A DNA stretch of 64,000 bases. Source: Ontholestes murinus (lineage: Eukaryota; Arthropoda; Insecta; Coleoptera; Staphylinidae). The stretch spans positions 58,410,182 through 58,474,181 of the forward strand of contig OZ018397.1 in assembly GCA_963969525.1 (NCBI GenBank), in the 5' to 3' direction. Below, piece by piece: positions 55,737-64,000 of this stretch. How positions within the stretch are numbered: the first letter of the stretch is position 1; the number at the start of each line of letters is the position of its first letter. A program made the translations under genes and the position numbers. The notes under the pieces are model-generated. The model ran no database searches and had not been told where the DNA came from. It saw only the letters and a program-made list of their open reading frames with translations.

Positions 55737-55893
55737 TCAGAGTTTATTGGAATAGTACTTGAAATCATTACACAATTGTGACCTATAATCATTACCATCA
55801 ACATCGAAAAGAAAATGTAATAGTTTAAAACAACGGTTATTTTTAATAAGTAAGAACATCAATACATTTAATTAAGATTAATTAAGGTAAATA

Positions 55894-55946
55894 ATTTCGG
55901 CGCAGTCGATAGGATTAATAAATTATTCTTACCAACTGCGCCGATT
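55894..55946. repeat. GGCGCAGT...ACTGCGCC hairpin repeat
   Basis: TTCGGCGCAGTCGATAGGAT and, about 20 bp later, CCAACTGCGCCGA form an inverted repeat. The same motif returns near 57318 (GGCGCAATCGGTAGGATTAA), 59330 (partial), 59633, 60622 and 61447, always between CCCACC elements. Confidence 0.75.
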
Positions 55947-56149
55947 TTAATTACCTATATCATCAGCGTAATTGTTGATGAATAATTAGAATAAATGAAT
56001 TATTACACATCAATGTATAAAAAACACTGGAAAGGTATAGTAGCAATTAAAATATATATTGTTATTTAATTGTTTTAAATTCATAATTGATTACAATTTA
56101 ATCAATCTCTATAAAAAAATTTGTACATAATTCACACTTTTAAAAGTCT

Positions 56150-56770
56150 TCATCGAACAAACTACTTAATATTTTCTTGTATCAAAGGGTGGCGATGTAG
56201 GAGGCGAAGGTTGAGGAGAACGGGGTAAGTAAGTAAGTAAGGGGGGGCGGTTCGTTAAGTTCGCAAATGGAAGACAGTCGGCACGGATACCCACTTTAAA
56301 TAACTTCCAACCCTAGCAATAAGTTAGTAATCCCGAGTTTGATGGTGCGGCGAAAGGGTTGCTCGGACTAAGTTTGCAGAGAGATCTTGTCACTTGAAGC
56401 CGCCACCGCCGACGACGAAGACGACACCCCTCTTTTCCCCGTCCCCGCACTTCTGCAAATCCCTCACGCACGCATAAATTTCCGAAAGGGTTGAGAGAGT
56501 AACGACGGTGAAAAAAAGAAAATCACGCTCGAAATATTAATTAAAACAATGATTTCCCTATATATTCAATATAGGGATAGTAAAAACGAGAACGAGAAAC
56601 GCCACTTTATTTATAAGACAAATACTCGATTGTTTATAGTGTAACCAAGGAGGACTTGATGATAATACATCAACAGAGGTCGAAATATCCCATTGTCACG
56701 TCGGCTCTGTGTTGTGTTAATTTAAGGGGATCAGGATACGTGCCTCTGTTGTCAGTTGACTTAATTACAA
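56150..56770. other. Unique GC/CpG-bearing segment
   Basis: Contrasts with the A/T repeats around it, with an AAGT microsatellite (about 56224-56242), GCCGCCACCGCCGACGACGA (56399) and CACGCACGCATAAATTTCCG (56464). On the - strand a 48-codon stretch without ATG ends at TGA (56390-56392) and reads RGVVFVVGGGGFK at its end; that length is within chance. No splice-supported gene was found. A regulatory element is possible. Confidence 0.35.
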
Positions 56771-57075
56771 TATAATTGAACCTTAATTAAATTATCTGAA
56801 TTATCCATCAGTACGCCGATCTCAGCTAATTCCGACCATATACCCAACCATAATTAATTACCAATTGAACACCTAATTATTAATGTAATAAATATTAAAA
56901 AATCTATATTATTATTTTAAAAGTTTTAGCCTAAAAATGATATTATAAACGTAATACATCACTCTAAACTAGAATAAAACGTAATGAGGATTGTGTTGTG
57001 AGTATAAATCCTATATCCAATTTCAACTGTAGAAGTATGAATGTATTTATTAATCAGCAGGACTCTCGCGAATGT

Positions 57076-57284
57076 TGTAGTGATTGGAGGGTGTGATAGA
57101 GGCCACCCACCCACCCTACATATACATTGACACACAACTGAAAACACTGTGGTATTTTCATATAAACATCAACCCAATTTTAGGGTTTAGTTTGCTGGAA
57201 ACTCAAACACTATCAGTAGCTGATGTATCAATGTATATGTAGGGTGGGTGGGTGGCCCCTTTATCCCACAATCCAATCACTACA
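57076..57284. mobile_element. MITE-like element with CCCACC arms (copy 2)
   Basis: The left arm begins TGTAGTGATTGGAGGGTG and runs through CCACCCACCCTACATATACA; the right arm mirrors it, ending ATCCAATCACTACA. Total is about 209 bp. The interior has GCTGGAAACTCAAACACTAT. No open frame of note: the reverse-strand 62-residue frame overlapping it runs into the arms. Confidence 0.85.
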
Positions 57285-57424
57285 TCACAAGCTAAAATTT
57301 AGAAAAATTATTAACTTAATTTCGGCGCAATCGGTAGGATTAATTAATGACACTCTGCGACTGTGCTGTTTATAATTATATTACACCGAAATGAATTTAG
57401 TTAAAGCTTATATAAAGAAATCTA

Positions 57425-57652
57425 GCTTATGGTGTTGTGATTGGAGGGTGGGATAGAGGCCACCCACCCACCCTACATATACATCGGCACTTAACCTAAA
57501 ACACTGTGGTATTTTCATGAAAATATCAATCTAATTTTAGAGTTTAATTTGCTGGAAACTTAAACACTATTAATAGCTGATGTATCAATGTATATGTAGG
57601 GTGGGTGGCCACTATCCCACCCTCTAATCACTACATCACAAGCCGGGATTTG
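57425..57652. mobile_element. MITE-like element with CCCACC arms (copy 3)
   Basis: The left arm starts GCTTATGGTGTTGTGATTGG and the right arm ends CTAATCACTACATCACAAGC; they pair over about 60 bp including GGCCACCCACCCACCCTACA. Total is about 228 bp. This copy shows best where the terminal repeats extend outward (CTTATG/CTTGTG). Confidence 0.85.
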
Positions 57653-57745
57653 TAATTATTAACTTAATGACACTTTGCGACTGTGTTATTTATAATTAGA
57701 ATGCACCGAAATGTATTTAGTTAAAGTTTATATAAATAAATCTAA

Positions 57746-57830
57746 TTTATGATGTTGTGATTGGAGGGTGGGATAGTGGCCACCCACCCACCCTACATAT
57801 ACATTAAGACATAACCGAAAACACTGCGAT
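57746..57830. mobile_element. CCCACC element, left half only, joined to a satellite
   Basis: The left arm TTTATGATGTTGTGATTGGA through CACCCACCCTACATATACAT and about 20 bp of interior (ACATAACCGAAAACACTG) are intact. The sequence then passes into the 171-bp satellite instead of the right half. Beyond the satellite, at about 59213, the flank resumes with TAAATCACAAAATTCGTTAC, which in the copy at 61156-61376 lies about 20 bp past its right arm. Confidence 0.75.
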
Positions 57831-59210
57831 TTCTTTCAAATTTACCAACATTTCACCACAGATTTTCAAATAATCTCATTTATGACTTTTAAAATCGACA
57901 AATTTTAAAACTGTTTTATTAACATAAAAACAATTGCCACTAATCAAAAATCGATCTAATGTTATCAACTACTATCTTCCTCTTAGAATTGCGTTAAAAT
58001 TTACAATCATCGCACTGTAGATTTTAAAATAATCTCAATAAATTCAATATGGTGACTTCTTAAAATCAACAAACTTCAAAACTGTTTTATCCATATAAAA
58101 ACAATTGCCGACAATAAGAAAACTATCTAAAATTATAAACTACCATATTTCGTTTATTTTTACACAAAAATTTGCCATCATCCCATCGCAGATTTTGAAA
58201 TAATCGTATTTAAATCCAAAATAGTGATTTTAAAAAGCAACAAATTTCAAAACTTTTTTATTAATAGAAAAACAGTTGCCATCGATCAAAAAATGATCTG
58301 AATTTATCAGTTGCTATTTTACTTTAATGATTTCGTTAAAATTAACCAACATCACACCGCAGTTTTTGAAATAAACCTATTTAAATCCAAAATGGTGAGT
58401 TTTTCAGAACGACAAATTTCAAGGATGTTTTATTAAAATAAAAACAATTGCTATCAATGAGAAACTATCTAAATTAATTACCTATTATATTTTGCTTATG
58501 ATTTTGTTAAAAAATCTTAATTCCACCCCAGATTTTAAAATAATCCCATTTAAATTCAACGTGGTGATTTTTAAAATCAACACATTTTAAAACAGTCGTA
58601 TCAATAAATAAAACAATTGCGTTCAATCAGAAACTATCTACATTTATCAATCACTTTAATTTAGCTAACATTTACCATAATTCTGACATAAATTTAAAAA
58701 TAATCCCATTTAATTTCAAAGTGGTGACTTTTTCAAATGAACAAATTTCAAAACGGTTTTATTAATAGAAAAACAATTGCCATCGATCAAATAACTATAA
58801 AAAATATCAACAGTAATTTCCTCTTATAATTTCGCTAAAATTTATAACATTTCTACCGTAGGTTTTATAATAATCCCATTTAAATACAAAGTGGTGATTT
58901 TTAAAACCACTCGTTTTCAAAACTCTTTTATCCATAAAAAAAACAATTGCCATTAAACAAGAGCTGTAAAATTTTATTAAACACTATCTGCTGCTTATGA
59001 TTTTATTAAAATTTACAGTCAAAACACCGTAGATTTTAAAATAATCCCATTTAAATTCAAAGTAGTGGCTTTTTCAAATCAACAAATTCCAAAGCTGTAC
59101 TATTAATAAGAAAACAATTGCCAACAATAAAAAAACTATCTAAAATCATTAATCACTATTTTCTGCTAATAATTGACTTAAAATTTACAATCAACCCATG
59201 GTAGATTTTG
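57831..59210 (+). repeat. ~171-bp satellite, eight copies, inside a MITE-like element
   Basis: The box CAATTGCC and variants occur at 57931, 58102, 58273, 58445, 58614, 58774, 58944 and 59115 (spacing 160-172 bp). Each monomer also has GATTTTAAAATAATCCCATT, TTCAAAGTGGTGA and CAAATTTCAAAACTGTTTTA. ATAAAAACAATTGCC matches the box of the other satellites. Confidence 0.93.
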
Positions 59211-60350
59211 TGAATGAATAAATCACAAAATTCGTTACACTATTGCACGTTATTGTAATGACATTAAATCACGGAATAAAATAATATAAGATTTAAAAAT
59301 TGAGTTTAAAATCCAAAATTTTGAAGTAATTAATTTCGGTGCAGTCGTTGGGATTAATAAATATTTTGTTTACCCTCCAATTACTATATCATACAACCTT
59401 GAGTTTGGATAAAATATTAATTGTTTTAATTACAATATTTTAACTGTTTTAGTGTCAAACTTTTCTTGACAAGTGTATGTAGTGAAGCGTAGGTGCTGCT
59501 CGGCACTATAATTAATGATTAAGCTATTTCAAATTGCATTAAATTCCAAAGGAAAATTATTAATTCTACATAGCATGTAAATTTCATTTCAATAAACTAA
59601 TTTATAATTACAATAACGACGTAATTATTTACGGCGCAGTCGGTAGGATTAATCAATTATATTTACAGACTGCGCCAATCATAATTATCTGCATATATAA
59701 AAATGTAATTATAAAATTTTATAAGTGAATTTTGAAGCAAGGGTTGAAATTGAATTTTTAACATCTAAAATTTATTAACGTAATTATGAATATTGCACAA
59801 TACTCTCTTGAATGTTGTTGTTTGTGATTGAAGGGTGGAATCTAATTATATGAGATAAAATTTCATATGTGAAATTAAAAAAAAAGCAAGTCATTTGTAA
59901 CAATTAGTGATGGAAATAATTACCTTAATAAAATACTCTGGATTGAAAATCTGACGAAGTATATGTAGGGTGGGTCGGTGTCCACTTATTCACCCTCCAA
60001 TAAGTAAAGCATTCGCGTAGTTTCATTTTAATAATTTTTAATTCGTAAATAAATTAGTTTTGCTATATTTCTTTAATAAATAACCTCTCGAGTGTAATTT
60101 AGTTTGGAAAAACGTCGTTAATATTATTAGAATTGAAGAGTGGAATAGTGAAAGGAGAGTGAAATAGAGCCTAGGCAGCTACTATCTTCATCATTAATTT
60201 ATTAATAATTTAGCTAGGAGTTCTCGATTTAGTTAAACATATACCAGTTGCGAATAATTCTGAAAGTTTTAATTTTAAAGATATGAACGTAATCATAAAC
60301 ATGCAGCAGGACTCTCACGTATGTTAATGTAACTGAACAGTAGATTAGAG
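59211..60350. repeat. Mosaic of hairpin repeats and element fragments
   Basis: Contains the GCGCAGTCG hairpins at about 59328-59352 and 59633-59684, a worn CCCACC right arm at 59960-60010 (ATATGTAGGGTGGGTCGGTG), and a stretch at 59815-60200 that recurs at 61515-61765 (GTGGAATCTAATTATATGAG/GTGGAATTTAATTAAATGAG, then GCCTAGGCAGCTACTATCTT/GCCTAGACAGCCACTATTTT). No genes. Confidence 0.65.
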
Positions 60351-60351
60351 G

Positions 60352-60585
60352 ATTGTGATGTTGCAATTGGAGGGTGGGATAGTGGCCACCCACCCACCCT
60401 ACATATACATTGATACATAACCTAAAACACTATTTTATTATCAAGAAAATATCAACCAAATATTATAGTTTATTTTACTGGAAACTTAAACACTAACAGT
60501 AGCTGATGAATCAATTTATATGTAGGGTGGGTGGGTGGCCTTTATCCCACTTCAATCACAAAATTAATCACAACATCATAAGCCA
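60352..60585. mobile_element. MITE-like element with CCCACC arms (copy 4)
   Basis: The left arm ATTGTGATGTTGCAATTGGA through TAGTGGCCACCCACCCACCC pairs with the right arm TATATGTAGGGTGGGTGGGT through CACAACATCATAAGC. The interior has ACTGGAAACTTAAACACTAA. The right arm carries a small insertion or duplication (TCAATCACAAAATTAATCAC). Confidence 0.82.
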
Positions 60586-60839
60586 TATTTCTTTAATATA
60601 AAATTTTATTAAATTAATTTCGGGGCAATCGGTTAAATCTTTATGTGACACTTATCGACTGCTCTGATTATAAAATATAAATGATACTATCGACTGCGCT
60701 GATTACCATTATCTATATACATAAAACTATAATTTATTATAGTTTTATTATATGGGGTTTTTACACGGAATTATACTAACCAATAATTTTACTGGAAAAA
60801 TATACTGAAAAGGTAAATGTAAATTCAACAAAAACTCTA

Positions 60840-61052
60840 GTATATGATTTAGTGATCGAAGGATGGGTCGCCCACCCTCTTGATAAATATTGACACATTA
60901 AACCTAAACTATTGTTTTATTTTGATAATAATATTAACACAGTATTAGGTTTTATTTGCTGGAAACTAAAGCTCTATCAGTGAACGAAGAAGCTATGTAT
61001 ATGTAGGGTGGGTGGGTGGCCTCTATCCCATCCTCCAATCAGTAAAACATAC
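60840..61052. mobile_element. MITE-like element with CCCACC arms (copy 5, worn left arm)
   Basis: The left arm is eroded (GATTTAGTGATCGAAGGATG, GGGTCGCCCACCCT); the right arm is intact (TGTATATGTAGGGTGGGTGG ... CCTCCAATCAGTAAAACAT). The interior has GCTGGAAACTAAAGCTCTAT. Confidence 0.75.
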
Positions 61053-61155
61053 TTGTCAGGTTGTCTGAATTAATATTCAATTATACGAAATATATACTTC
61101 AAATTTTTAATAAACATTTTCTTTTTGGTACAATTTCTTTTTTGAGAAATCGCCG

Positions 61156-61376
61156 CTTATGTTTTAATAATTAGAGGGTAGGATAGTGGCCACCCACCCA
61201 CCCTACATATACATAGACACATAAACTATAACACTGTTGTATCTTCATGAAAATATTAACCAAATATTGAGTTTTATTTTGCTGAAAACCTACACATTAT
61301 CAGTAGCTAATGTATCAATGTATATGTAGGATAGGAGGGTGGCCTTTATCCCACCCTCCAATCACTACATCATAAG
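61156..61376. mobile_element. MITE-like element with CCCACC arms (copy 6)
   Basis: The left arm CTTATGTTTTAATAATTAGA through TAGTGGCCACCCACCCACCC pairs with a right arm in which GGGTGGGTGGG has mutated to GGATAGGAGGG. It ends CTCCAATCACTACATCATAA. It is followed by AATAAATCACAAAATTCGTT and a GCGCAGTCGGTAGGATTAAT hairpin (61447). Confidence 0.8.
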
Positions 61377-61795
61377 ACTCAATTTTGTCAATAAATCACA
61401 AAATTCGTTACACAATTGCACGGTATTGTAATTCTTTAATTACTTTTGGCGCAGTCGGTAGGATTAATTAATTATATTCAGAGAATTCGCCTATCCTAAT
61501 TATCTGTACATATAGAAACATTATTGGAGGGTGGAATTTAATTAAATGAGGCAAAATTTCTTAAGTGAAATTTGAAAAAAAGAAATTTGTAACAATTGGC
61601 AATAGAAATAAGTATCTTAGTAAAATAGTCTGGTGTAGTACTGAATTTGAAGTTAAAACTTTTGTCGAGGCAAAAATAACTCTTTGGAGGATAGTACACT
61701 GAAGATAGGGTGGTATAGTGCCTAGACAGCCACTATTTTCACCATTAATTTACTAATATTTTTCTTGTAATAATTCGAATATTCTTAAAGTGAAG

Positions 61796-62105
61796 AAATG
61801 TGCCTGCAGTCAGATCGCAAAATCCGGAAGACATTGTGCAATTTGCAATCTATCATAATAAGTGTGCTGATAGAGTGAAATCTTGTTGTGGTATAAAGCT
61901 AACCTCAAAATCTTCATCAACATCGGACGTCGTTATCGACACGGATCAGACAATTGGAATGGAATCACAGGTGAACAATTTAATTACACAATTACAAATG
62001 AATAACAATATTCTTAGTTTCTTAACTGAAAAGATAATTTCCATTGAAAATAAAATTAAACAATTAAAACCCAATGGTGCATGTCCTAAATGGTTTACAT
62101 TGTGA
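61796..62105 (+). pseudogene. LINE ORF1 remnant: zinc-finger-like start and coiled coil
   Basis: The frame before about 61848 reads KKCACSQIAKSGRHCAICN; after a 1-nt frameshift it continues YHNKCADRVKSCCG. Together the Cys/His spacing resembles a PHD-like finger seen in some LINE ORF1 proteins (family knowledge). The following NNLITQLQMNNNILSFLTEK region looks like a coiled coil. The forward frame starting at 61800 is out of phase over the first part, so its N-terminus is not real. Confidence 0.65.
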
Positions 62106-62405
62106 TACAGGTAACCCAATCACTTTGTCAGATAAGAATGCAGATATACATCGCAGTTAAGAATGTGACACAAGCACATTTAGCAACAGCCAGAATGGAA
62201 ACCGAAATTAATGATAATGAACTTGTAAAATAAAATAAAACTAACCGAAGTAAGCCGTGGACTATGTAGAGAAGATAATAAAGTTTCACCCAGAGGGAAA
62301 CAATATTCCAGTAATTGAGTGCGAAAATTTAAAATCGAGGCGACCGGAGGATTATTCGTAGTTCAAGCTAACAGTTCAATTTGACAACAAACAAAACTCA
62401 AAACT

Positions 62406-62995
62406 GTGACCAATAGGAGCAGACAGACGACAGGAAATAGTCCCGGGAAGACAACAGAAATTGGCTGCAACCTCGCAAATGCTAAGTATAGATTAAATAT
62501 CCTATTTTTAAACGTGCAATCAATAAGGAATAAAATATCCACATTAAATGGTTTTCTAGCGGGTAAACAGTTTAATGTACTTGCATTTTGCGAGCACTAC
62601 AATTATGGAGGTTCAATAATCTATGCAGATAATAGAATTTATACCAATGACTTAAATAAAGTCTCTGCAAGAACAAAATTTGCGAAATTACATGTATTTT
62701 AATTCCGTCCATGAAAACATACGTAATATGTATTTATCGTTCTCCATCGGGAGACTTGAATGAATTTATAACTACACTATCAAAATTTTTGAATCTTTTA
62801 GGTATTAATAAGAATAAGGTAATATTGGGAGGGGATTTCAACATCCCATTCAATAAAAATGATTACAAAGAAGCTATGATAATCTATAGTTTAACGAGTT
62901 TTGGATTTAACAAAATGGAATTTTTAATACAAGGCAAAATAATTGTGTTTGCCAATATTCCCAGTCAATATATCAAAACAGAATGTGTCGACTAA
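62406..62995 (+). pseudogene. LINE ORF2 endonuclease domain, broken
   Basis: Two adjacent pieces: NILFLNVQSIRNKISTLNGF ... VLAFCEH (the start of the EEP endonuclease, with Asn and Glu active-site positions) and, after a stop and frame change near 62702, VICIYRSPSGDLNEF ... KVILGGDFNIPF (the conserved GDFN motif). The usual C-terminal S-D-H motif is not intact. This is a dead copy. Confidence 0.78.
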
Positions 62996-63320
62996 TTGAT
63001 TTCGGATCATCTGGGCATTTCACTTAGTATTTAACTCAAGCAATTACACAATCTAGCTGAAAAATATATAGACCAACATTAACTGGAACTTTGTGGAGTC
63101 GTCAATCAACCTAAATTGTAAATAGGATATTCTTGTCAACCACTTGGCAAATTGTTTAAATAATTTGTTTCCTATTAGAATAGAGATCGGGAATAAAAAG
63201 AAGACGCAAAAAGTAAACTGATTTAATACTCAAATTAAATCAATAAGAGACACATTAAAATATAAACAGAAGCCCTATATAAAAAATATCCATCTGATAA
63301 TCTGAAATAATTACAGACGT

Positions 63321-63910
63321 GTGTATAAGTCAGCAATAAATGAAGCAGTAAAAAATGGAAATGGTAAATATATAAACAAAACTATTAATAAGTTACGAGC
63401 AATGTGGAACATTATTGATCAGGAGCGAATCTCCCAAACTCAAAAAGCTGAATGTAATTTATCATGTGAAGACTTTAGTATTTATTTGGAAATAATAGCG
63501 AATAATTTATAAACCAATCACAATTTCACCAATTCAACCAATTTAATTACTGATAACACATTAATTTTCAGTTTCAGATAAGTCTCACAGGTACAAGTGA
63601 GAGAGGCAATCAATTTTATCAAAAACAGTAAATGCAGAGATGTATTTGAGTTTACGATCAAACTTATAAAATGTGTTAAGGATATATTGATCCAACCTCT
63701 TACAAAAACTTATTAACAAAATCATAAAATCCGGTACATTTCAAAATATTCGAGCTAAAATTATTCCAATACATAAGAAGGGGGGTGTTGATGATAACGA
63801 AAACTAGAGACCGCTAGCTATTCTTCCAATTATTTCAAAGATAATAGAAAAAATATTTAAAATACAGATTGAAATCTACTTCGAGTCTAATAATTTATTA
63901 TTGGATTGAT
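63321..63910 (+). pseudogene. LINE linker and N-terminal reverse transcriptase, broken
   Basis: NKTINKLRAMWNIIDQER (63372 onward) fits the linker before RT. Later VREAINFIKNSKCRDVFEF, a frameshift near 63710, IRAKIIPIHKKGGVDDNEN, an in-frame TAG at 63805-63807, then RPLAILPIISKIIEKI match the first RT blocks (family knowledge). A TGA follows at 63907. No catalytic YxDD block is reached. Confidence 0.75.
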
Positions 63911-64000
63911 GAGGCTTTTACTTGGTGAAATTCCATTATATAGGTGATAAATAAAACACTTGGGTTTTGAGAATTTACACAATTTAATGTCGATGCACTG

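Larger units (their letters stand above)
61790..63930 (+). mobile_element. Decayed non-LTR retrotransposon (LINE), ORF1 to RT
   Basis: In order on the + strand: a cysteine-rich ORF1 piece, an endonuclease-domain piece, a linker, and the start of a reverse transcriptase, broken by stops and frameshifts. Similarity to LINE RT stops near 63910 and the rest of the RT is not seen, so it is truncated or interrupted there. Start is approximate: the upstream flank matches 60160-60270 up to about 61790. Confidence 0.8.

Noticed and set aside
56390..56535. Possible - strand exon ending RGVVFVVGGGGFK and TGA
   Set aside because: Only 48 codons are open, without ATG, clear splice pair or poly(A) signal downstream. 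That length is expected by chance in a GC-richer island.

Overview
The window is AT-rich eukaryotic DNA, almost certainly from an insect. The evidence is GT-AG introns as short as 51, 56 and 94 bp, and a gene whose order of parts (low-complexity region, SH3, SAM, serine-rich tail) matches the SASH1 family, called SKIP in Drosophila. A beetle is a reasonable guess from intron size and satellite load, but the sequence alone does not prove it. No bacterial genes, CRISPR arrays or tRNA/rRNA genes were seen.

Only one host gene is recognised. It lies on the + strand as seven exons between 11858 and 49383. The exon phases join into 730 codons plus a stop. The 5' end is missing: the first visible exon has an acceptor but no start codon. 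Exons 1-4 cluster at 11.9-13.8 kb, SH3 and the SH3/SAM junction are at 32.8-33.4 kb, and the terminal exon is at 48.6-49.4 kb, followed by a 3' UTR to about 50.17 kb. The two long introns (18.95 kb and 15.2 kb) are made almost entirely of repeats.

Layout: 0-2.5 kb, a 174-bp satellite; 2.5-3.3 kb, a unique GC-richer island; 3.3-9.7 kb, heptamer words (TGACAGA and variants) with foldback units, a decamer patch and an octamer patch; 9-11.2 kb, an old copy of a ~172-bp satellite; 11.9-13.8 kb, exons; 14.4-30.4 kb, heptamer-rich higher-order repeats that switch strand several times and hold 335 perfect copies of a 9-bp unit at 26171-29185; 30.4-32.65 kb, a second ~172-bp satellite; 33.5-34.6 kb, a ~177-bp satellite; 35.4-47.9 kb, a very old degenerate repeat block with one recent LINE insertion; 50.2-54.7 kb, a 172-bp satellite; 55-61.5 kb, small inverted-repeat (MITE-like) elements with ACCCACCCACCC arms, GCGCAGT hairpins and a fourth ~171-bp satellite; 61.8-63.9 kb, a decayed LINE running toward the right edge.

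The most unusual features are the perfect 3-kb nonamer array grown inside one copy of a duplicated unit, and a short box (TAAAAACAATTGC) shared by several otherwise different ~172-bp satellites in and around this gene. Homologous satellite also lies in opposite orientation on either side of the exons. The very long open frames at 26-29.4 kb are by-products of a 9-bp period and are not genes.
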